From Stichopus chloronotus (lineage: Eukaryota; Echinodermata; Holothuroidea; Aspidochirotida; Stichopodidae), in assembly GCA_021234535.1 (NCBI GenBank), contig CM037838.1, positions 11,987,929-12,051,928 on the forward strand: a stretch of DNA of 64,000 nucleotides. The letters run 5' to 3'. The translations under genes and the position numbers were made by a program. The notes under the pieces were generated by a model, which saw only the letters and a list, made by a program, of their open reading frames with translations, was not told the origin of the DNA and made no database searches. This document shows positions 56,395 to 64,000 of the stretch, one piece after another; position 1 is the first letter of the stretch; every line of letters begins with the position of its first letter.

Positions 56395-56640
56395 AAAAAA
56401 TCAGGAGCGGGGAAAACAGTGGGAAGCATAGCAGACGTAACTCTAAATAATGGCGTTAACCACCTTTTATTACCCCCCAAAAAGCATGTCCCATTTTTCT
56501 AGGCTCATCCAATCAAAAAGGTCCTTCTTTTCTTGTCAGATAGAGCACTCAGCCGTGTTACATGTTACTAACTCAGAGCAGTTTTTACTCCGTAATGATG
56601 TTAATTCATTCGAGGAAAGTACTGTAATTGATAGGATAAT
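56395..56640 (+). repeat. Dispersed repeat, copy 1 (partner at 63.63 kb)
   Basis: Shares 'taaataatggcg', 'catgtcccatttttctaggc', 'ccaatcaaaaag', 'gtgttacatgttacta', 'cagagcagtttttact' and 'gtaatgatgttaatt' with 63630-63850. Same orientation. Unidentified family. Confidence 0.65.
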
Positions 56641-57674
56641 TGGTTGAATAAATTAGTTGTATAGTTGGCTGAATAAATTAGTCGTAATGAAACCTTTAAC
56701 AGCTCTTGGAAATTTGAACTGTAACGAAAATAAAACAAAAGAAAACAAATGCAGGCAAAATGGAAAGATAAAGAGAAATAGTCGTGTTACTGTCACTGTG
56801 TTTATATATTTTGATCTCAACTCAAGACTTACCAAAGTCTTTCCTTTTCGATCAAGTATATCTATATCTCAGCTTGAGTATTAACTATGACTGGAGTACG
56901 TAGCATTTATATGATAACAATTTGCATGTGTCGTCATTGTACATTGCTCTCTGATTGGCTGATCGGGAGGTGAAACCTTCTGTGTTATAAATCATGGAAG
57001 TCCGTGTGGCTCGAAAAACTCGAATTAATCTTTGAAACTGACAGATACAAATTGGCCACAATTTTCAAGAAATTTCATCAAACATTGACCTTTTGACATT
57101 AGCATCAGTTTAATAAGCAGATTTATGACCTCCAATAAAGGACTTGACTGAAACAGAGACGTCTTATGTTTACCTTTGTTTACGTAACCTTTATTTCAAG
57201 AAGTATTGAAAATTTTAATTTGCTGTCAGGTTTTTTATTTTATAAACACCCGTTGTCTTCTTTGAAAATATTGATATCACTTATCAATGTGAAATTCACT
57301 ACCTCATTAAGAAACAAAATAAAAAGACCTAGAAATACTAACACAGTGCAATACTCTACATCGTCTATTTTGCACCTGCATCAAAGTTCGAAAAACTATA
57401 TCTCAAAAACGGTATTAGATATATTGGATTATCATTTATGGTTTCACCCTTCACTTCTGAATGAAGCTATCTCTTTTCTTAATACATGTCACTTGGTCGT
57501 TAACATTAAGAAGAGGATAAAGTAACACAAACAAATAACGTTAATTGATAAATTTGGTTGATATTTTAATAGTATAGCAATCGATTACTTTTTTATTTCG
57601 TTATTGAATAGAGAGAAAATTCATTCACATCTACAACCTCATAAAATGACTGATTTTTTCGCTTCCATTTATAG
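56641..57674. other. Non-coding AT-rich DNA
   Basis: A 119-codon open frame at 57166-57525 has no recognisable domain and is Ser/Asn/Ile-rich; I do not call it a gene. Confidence 0.45.
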
Positions 57675-57751
57675 CTTTCGTCGGTATGAGCTGCCTGAAA
57701 CTGTCGCAGTCCGATCAATTCCACGTTCTTTGAAATCACGAAAATTTAAAG
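57675..57751 (+). CDS. Possible further exon of the NOD-like receptor
   Basis: After a pyrimidine-rich acceptor (gcttccatttatag), a 77-bp segment reads, in the phase left by exon 4, FRRYELPETVAVRSI, PRSLKSRKFK, and meets a gtattt donor. The phase match and the short compact exon are suggestive; the sequence is not a clear LRR. Transcript evidence would be needed. Confidence 0.32.
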
Positions 57752-59950
57752 GTATTTTAATATTACGATGCCATCCTTTCACATCATGTTTAAGTATATG
57801 AAACATTAAACATCATCTTTCTGATAAATCCTGCCATATAATTCTATATATACTTATTTCAATCTTACAGCTTTATCGGAGACTTTGTGATTAAACTGAT
57901 TATTCTGTTTCTGTAATGTTGGTATCGTTCTGATTGGTATCCCTTACTACCCCCTTCCCCTCAACCACCCGATAAAAGTATGTTTGATCACTTCACTCTC
58001 AAATCAAGCAAACCGATGTAAGTGTCATTTTATCACTATTATTCTTTGGTTCTTAAGAGGTGGAGTATCTTAATCAATAAAGTAATGTACACACCAGTTG
58101 CAAGTTTATTCACTGGAATTTTGATTATGTAAAATTATCCCATATTCCGCAGCAATTCTATTCGATTATTTGGGATAGATATATGTTCATTGCTAGTTAA
58201 CCAAATAAATAGACGTTCCCCCCCCCCCCCCGATAATGTGATTTTTTTTAAACTGGTTAGTAACCATGACGCCTCATAATCCACAGATGAACCTATTCAC
58301 AGAAGTATAAGCCATTGTATGTTCATTTTAGTTTACACAGACTTAATGCACATACTGGCATTAGAACACTAACAGCTAACCATTAAAATGTGGACATATA
58401 GTCAAGAAGTAAGCAAGTACACCGGGGCATTAGTAAAAACATTAGTCTTTAATTTATCTTTTACCCATTCTACACAGTACCTGCAATACAACACTACGCT
58501 CAAGCGCCAGTTACATGTTCTATTGCCTTTGCTGCAAAGTAGCTCAGATGAATCTGGTCTATGAAATGAAAGCAGTGGCCTAAGTTGGATCTTTTCTATA
58601 ATGGCAGATATATAAAAAAAATTCCGAAAAATATTCAATGTCATAAGGGGCTATTTTGAACATGAAAGTGAAAGTTACATGGGGAGGATGGTGCAAGGTG
58701 GTCTGAGCATGCATATGAGTATGACTTCCGATATGGTGATGCCTGGTCGCTGTCCTGGGAGGGATGTAAAGGGTAAAGGTGTCCTCGTTCAATTTGTGGA
58801 ACACTAGCCACGCTTGCTTCATGTCACAGTGACACACAAAGTCTGGAGAAATATAAAATACGAATTACGCGTAGAAATGTCTCACAAACGTCTTTTTACC
58901 AGATGTTCAAAGCAAATGAGACATTTGACGTACTTTTGTTTTTCAAATTTCTCGAATTCCCCCATACATGCAAATTTTCGCAAAATATACTTCAAGGGGG
59001 TCAAGTTGCTTACGTCCCCCTGTAGCTGTAGCTGTAGACACTGAGTGGGAGCCTTCTTACAATTCGTCGTAATGTGTTTATGTACAGTTTTTTTTTTTTT
59101 TTGGACTGTTTTTAGCTTTTTAGTTTTTAGTCTATATTTACACACCACATTAGTCAGGGCCCAGACATAAGAAGTTGCACTGTTACCAAGAAAGATCTCT
59201 TTTGCAGATTACTAATATAAAGTTTGAAACATCTGGAATGCATAACATAATCAGGGGCCTGTTGTCGTGGGAAACTAGTTATAATGTAACATTTCTGACC
59301 CTGTCAAAACTTTGCCTTCCAAAGGAACTTCTTTGTTGACAGGACATAAACCTGTTGCTATGCAAATAATTTGCCTCGCGACAATAAAACAAAATAAAAC
59401 TGCGTAAAATTAGTTTAATACACACTGCGTGGAACATCTGTCCAGGACCATGAGAGCCAAAGGCATTTTATGAATCACATATACACATGCAAATCATTAC
59501 AATATAGGCTAAATGAATCACTTTCCGTATAATCAACCGTCTAAGAAAAAAATCCATCTGACACTTTAGCTAGCCCTGGAGGTATCCTATAAAATATGAA
59601 TCATAACGGTGTTCATGATATAGATGTATACAATGTCTTTGTGTAATGAACAGCCATGTGCAGTAATAGTCTTTACCTGTGATTTACGTTGCATGAGGTA
59701 TTTTAACAAAATGTCACTACTTTGATGATATTTTTTTAAGTTATTTTCTTTCAGTGAGAATATAAAGCAACACAATACATGTGCACTGGGTTTATCTGCA
59801 CGATTTAAAATACCTGCAGTTACACATTACACGCTGGCCTACCCCAAATGGCCCCACATGCGTTATATTCCTCATTTTAATAAAGCCGATAAATTCCAAC
59901 TTGAGTCCGCTGCGATGGTGCCAAGAATTTTAACACTAATAAATTTATCG
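57752..59950. other. Non-coding DNA with C14 tract
   Basis: Contains a C14 run at 58218-58231 and T-rich runs near 59089. No exon or element is recognised. Confidence 0.5.
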
Positions 59951-62570
59951 CTTATGGAAGGTTTGGAAAGCTTGGAAAGAGATGTATCTTACTGGATGAA
60001 TGAATGGGGCGGTCAGGCTTCCTTTTGTCATGATTCATTGGTTAGTCGTTGTGTACGCATTCTCTTTAATCCCCTGTTAGAAGTCAACGTCTGTAAATCC
60101 GAGTATTGAAACACAGGCAGGTTTCTTATTGTTGAAGTCAAACTCTTTGATAAGACTTTTACTCTTGAAAATGTCTACGGATCCAACATTGATGACCCAA
60201 AGTTTTTTACCTGCTATCCTCCACTTTGCATGAATTTAATACTAATGATATTAACTTAGGGGGAGACTTTAACTTTGTCTTCAATTTAAATGTGGACAAA
60301 ATAGGGGGAAACCGGGTGACTAATTTGAAGACTATGAATGAGTGTATAAATTTATTGTCTTCATTTCACTTGATGGATATTCGGCGGGAAAGGAACCCGA
60401 ATTTAACTGATTACTCTTGGAATTCTAATATTACCCCCAGTATTAGATGCAAACTGGATATTTTTCCTTATCTCACAGCATTTTGGTAACCTAGTTTCAA
60501 AGTGTAATTTATCTCCGAGTATTCAGTCTGACCACTCTATTATTAGAGGTTGACACAAATAGAAGAGGTCCAGGATTTTGGAAGTTAAATAATTCCTTAT
60601 TGGGTGATATAGCTTATACTAATGAAGTAAAGGAAATTATTACGGGAGTCATTAATGATTCCCAGGATAAGAATCCATCCCAACTTTGTGAATACGTTAA
60701 GTACAAAATTCGTGATTTCAGCATTAAGTACAGTAAGGAGAAAGATGCTGCTCTTAAAAAGCACGATAATGATTTTCTAAAGGAAATTGCGAGATTAGAA
60801 AGAACATATTACATCTTACAGATTCCTGAAAATTTAGATCAATTAAATGATGCTCGTGTTAAGCTTGATTATTTGTATAATTACAAACTTCAAGGGATAA
60901 TTGTTCGTTCCCGGGCACGGTGGGTTGAGAACGGGGAAAAAAGCAGTAAGTATTTCCTTAATTTAGAGAATAGTCATAAATCCTTAAGCGTCATCCGTAA
61001 GGTTATGAATTCCCGTGGGCAGTTTGTTTTCAGGGATAATGATATTCTTGATGAATTAAGTACTTTTTATAAGAAGCTCTATCATGGTGTAGGTTGTTCT
61101 CCTTCTTTGTTTTTTTGATAATCTTCATTGTCCCAGATATCTCACTGAGGATAATGCCTCCTTTTGTGAAGGTCAGGTATAACTATTGAGGTGTACAGAG
61201 CCTCCCTATTTTCTTTTCATGATAACAAAAGCCCTTGTAGTGATGGCCGAACGGCTGAGTTCTACAAATTCTTTTGGTCCGATATTGCCACTTTAGTCGT
61301 AAACTCTCTTAACTTTGCCTTTATTTCGGGTAATTTATCTCACGAGCAGGCACGAAGTATTACTACTCTGTTACCGAAGCCAGATAAGATCATACTTAAC
61401 TCATGTGCATGTGTTTGTCATTATAATGGATTTTCTTTGATCTAGCTACTTTCCAATTTCTAGAGGCGTGACACAATGTTGCCCCTTAAGTCCGTATATT
61501 TTCATTTTGTGTGCTGAAATTTTTGCCTTAAAAGTCATAAACAGTAACTACATTAAAGGTATAAGACTGAATGACATTGAAATGCGTGTGGTTCAATACG
61601 CTGATGATACAAGTCTCTTTTTCTAAACGGTGGGGAAAATAATTTGATTGGAATGTGCAGTATTTTTCAGATTCTTGAATGTAGTTCTGGATTAAGAGTT
61701 AATTACGATAAAACTTGTGTGTTTCCTCTAGGGCCGTTGATGAATAGAAAACCCCGTTACATAGATAATTATTCTTCCAAATGAACCACGGGTCCAATCA
61801 CGGTTTTGGGAATAACTATCAAGAGAGGGTACGATAACTTGTTTCGCCTTAATTTCATACCAAACTTTCTCGGCTAAAATCTACTCTTAATTTGTGGTCA
61901 CAGCGTGGCCTCACTCCCCTCGGTGGAATTACTTTGATTAAAACGTTTGCTCTTCCACAGCAAGTATATCTCTTTCTGTATGAGTCCATTCTGTACAAGT
62001 TTATTTGGTCCGTTAAGCCAGACAAAATTAGATGTAGTACAATAATAAATCCTACAAAGAAGGGGGGGGGGGGGATTGAACGTTACGCATGTAAGCACCT
62101 TTATTCATAGTTTAAAGTGTATGTGGGTTAAACAATATGTTGTTGAAAGCGATGCCCATTTTTGACTATTACTTTAAACGATATGGTGGTTCCTTTTAGT
62201 TCAAATGTAAATATAAGACTTCCGAAGTAGCAACTGGTAATGCTTTCATAGATGGCATTTGCCACGCCTGGGCTATTTGCAAGTGTAACGTCCCATTATC
62301 GAATTTTAAAGAACAGATTTTGTTGAACGATTCTGCTATTAAGATTAACGATCCTATAGTTATATACATACAGTGGTATGATAAATGAATTGTTTTCGTT
62401 AAGGATATTTTCGGTGATACCCACAATTTTTTAACTTTTCAACATTTCCAAAACAAGTTTAACTTGCAGTGTTCCTTCTTGTTACATTATGGCACAATGC
62501 ATGCAATCCCAAATGAGTTGAAACGTGACTTCAGTGATATATCGCAAACGCCAAATGATGAGGACTCATA
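59950..62570 (+). mobile_element. L1/Tx1-like LINE ORF2 remnant with internal RT deletion
   Basis: Endonuclease part: DVSYWMNEWGGQASFCHDSL and RILFNPLLEVNV, a TGA at 60107, then GRFLIVEVKLFDKTFTLEN in frame, a frameshift, and GGDFNFVFNLNVDKIGGN. Linker: 60600-61118 with IIVRSRARWVENGEKSSKYF. RT: DNKSPCSDGRTAEFYKFFW and ITTLLPKPDK; then sequence that should contain the first catalytic Asp is missing, and it resumes RGVTQCCPLSPYIFIL and QYADDTSLF (about 61594). Post-RT: RLKSTLNLWSQRGLTPLG. A G13 tract (62062-62074) lies in the region encoding KKGGGG. The end is near a stop at about 62568. Close relative of the 49.5-53 kb element by shared C-terminal motifs. Inactive. Confidence 0.78.
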
Positions 62571-64000
62571 AGTCCCCAAGTCTTATATACTATATACACT
62601 GTACGCGAAACTGTACTTAAAATGATTGATTGTACACTGATGGAAATAAACGTGCAACCGATAGGAAACATACAGTATTGATGGCAGAGTGAAAAAGAAT
62701 AAAAAACAAAGAAACAAACAGACAAACGAACAAACAAACACAAAACTAAAGTCAAATGCAGGCGACCGTCAGGGCTTCTGCCCAAACAGTGGCGTTCGCG
62801 TAATGTCTCCAAAATAAGACAAATAAGTGAGCCGGTCATGAACGCAAACAATGAGCATAAGACATAACAAAAATGAAATTACTGAGAAGATGAATGCTAA
62901 AAAAGCTCGTCACAAGAGATCGCCAAAGGGATTTTGTAACGAAACCGCTATTGTTACCTTCTATGATTCCGACGGAGTAAATGTCATCATCATTTTTTGG
63001 GGGGTGGCGGGGGTCTTAAAATAGAAAAATGTAAGTACATTTTAACCAGATTTTAAAAAATACAGTAATAATAATAACCGCTTTTCCGCTTTCTTCCTTC
63101 CAGTGTGGAACCGAAGCAATAATCATCTTTTCAACCTTACAACTGGTCTCTGGCAGGTTAGATTTACTGTAGTCTTATCTTTTTAACTTAGATTTGTCCA
63201 GGTTTAAATGTAATCCTTAGGGATTAAGTAAAGTCAAATGCCAGTGTACAGATTTTACAAATGATTTTTTTTTGTCTTCATTTACAACCCGTAGCTTTCA
63301 TTAAATAAATCGGCAGTTTTCAAATTATGGGTCGCAACCTAATTGTGGGTTGCCAGATATTTCATGTCGGATCACGATGATCTATCGTTCGCGACGTGGG
63401 TCGCGAAAGGTTTTACCTAATTACCCCTGCCCGACTAGTTCAGTTATGTTACCGTTAATGATAGATGACCGTTGAGAGTTCTTACCGTTAATGGTAGATA
63501 TTCAAACACTGTTGTACTATAACAAGAAAACAGAGGTTTGACCAGTCGGCAGATATTATTGAGGTAAGGATGGTTGTAATAATTTGAATAACCCAATCTT
63601 CCATGTGCACTAGAACAAAAAACCCTTCCGGAGGAAAAAAAGACGGAAGCACTGTAAATAATGGCGCTATCCAAGTTTTAATGAAAAAAAACAGGATGTC
63701 TCATTTTTCTAAGCTCACTCAATTAAAAAGAGTGCCCTTTTTCCTGCATGTGTAACAGAGAACCTGGCTGTGTTACAAGTTACTACCCCAGAGTAATTTT
63801 TACTGTGTAATGGTATTAATTTATTTGCGGTTAATACTGAATTGGCTGACATTTTACACAATGGTATCAGATCATTACAGATCAAGAATTCTTCCCTTCC
63901 TGAGGCTGAGTTTCAACAGTTCCGACCTACTAGGAAGGACTAGGAATAGGAAGGATTTTTTGTGCCCACCGTCCAGTGGGAGGGGTATCAGGGGAAGGGG
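62571..64000. other. Non-coding DNA to the end of the window
   Basis: Contains G-rich stretches near 62997-63013, 'gggtcgc' words around 63330-63410, an 18-bp duplicate 'ttaccgttaatg(a/g)tagat' at about 63449 and 63483, and the dispersed-repeat copy below. No gene is seen. Confidence 0.5.
63630..63850 (+). repeat. Dispersed repeat, copy 2 (partner at 56.4 kb)
   Basis: Shares the same ordered words as the copy at 56395-56640 ('taaataatggcgctatcc', 'tctcatttttctaagctcac', 'gtgttacaagttactacc', 'cagagtaatttttactg'). Confidence 0.65.

Noticed and set aside
57166..57525. 119-codon plus-strand frame
   Set aside because: AT-rich composition, no domain, no splice or promoter context.

Overview
The window is nuclear DNA of an animal. 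It is AT-rich, with intron-containing genes that have GT...AG splice sites, long introns, retroelement remnants and many simple repeats. The best-supported gene is an orthologue of ZZZ3, a subunit of the metazoan ATAC histone acetyltransferase complex. The second gene is a NOD-like receptor with a death-effector-like domain, a NACHT ATPase and a leucine-rich-repeat-type exon. That architecture, with GIY-YIG Penelope-like elements and L1/Tx1-like LINEs, suggests a marine invertebrate deuterostome, perhaps an echinoderm such as a sea cucumber. The organism is an inference; the gene identities are much firmer.

Layout. 1-7.1 kb: non-coding DNA upstream of ZZZ3, with homopolymer C/G tracts, short tandem duplications and palindromes. 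7.1-24.7 kb (+): ZZZ3, reconstructed as 11 coding exons with matching phases and a predicted protein of about 1,064 residues. It carries a SANT/Myb domain, a ZZ zinc finger and a 5' mini-uORF whose stop overlaps the start codon. Its introns hold a minisatellite packed with AGGTCA half-sites, a 23-28 bp repeat and two copies of a dispersed repeat. 24.7-28.9 kb: non-coding, with several copies of a repeat family (aagcggagcgcca) that often follows a poly-G run.

28.9-33.6 kb: a cluster of four damaged Penelope-like retroelement copies on both strands, separated by (TA)n tracts. Three hammerhead-ribozyme-like cores lie beside them. 34.69-34.94 kb: an 11-bp minisatellite with 22 identical copies. 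37.3-42.46 kb (+): a nearly complete but broken L1/Tx1-like LINE with ORF1 and ORF2, flanked by a likely target-site duplication.

43.5-54.1 kb or beyond (+): the DED-NACHT-LRR receptor. Its roughly 7.2-kb intron holds a second decayed LINE on the minus strand (49.5-53.06 kb), and a possible further exon lies at 57.7 kb. 55.3-56.0 kb: a diverged tandem repeat of about 150 bp. 59.95-62.57 kb (+): a third LINE, with an internal deletion in its reverse transcriptase. The window ends in non-coding DNA that carries a second copy of a repeat seen at 56.4 kb.

ZZZ3 and the receptor are unrelated in function and simply neighbours. Everything between and inside them is largely retroelement and satellite DNA. 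All coordinates and frames were read by eye from the sequence; no alignment or search was run.
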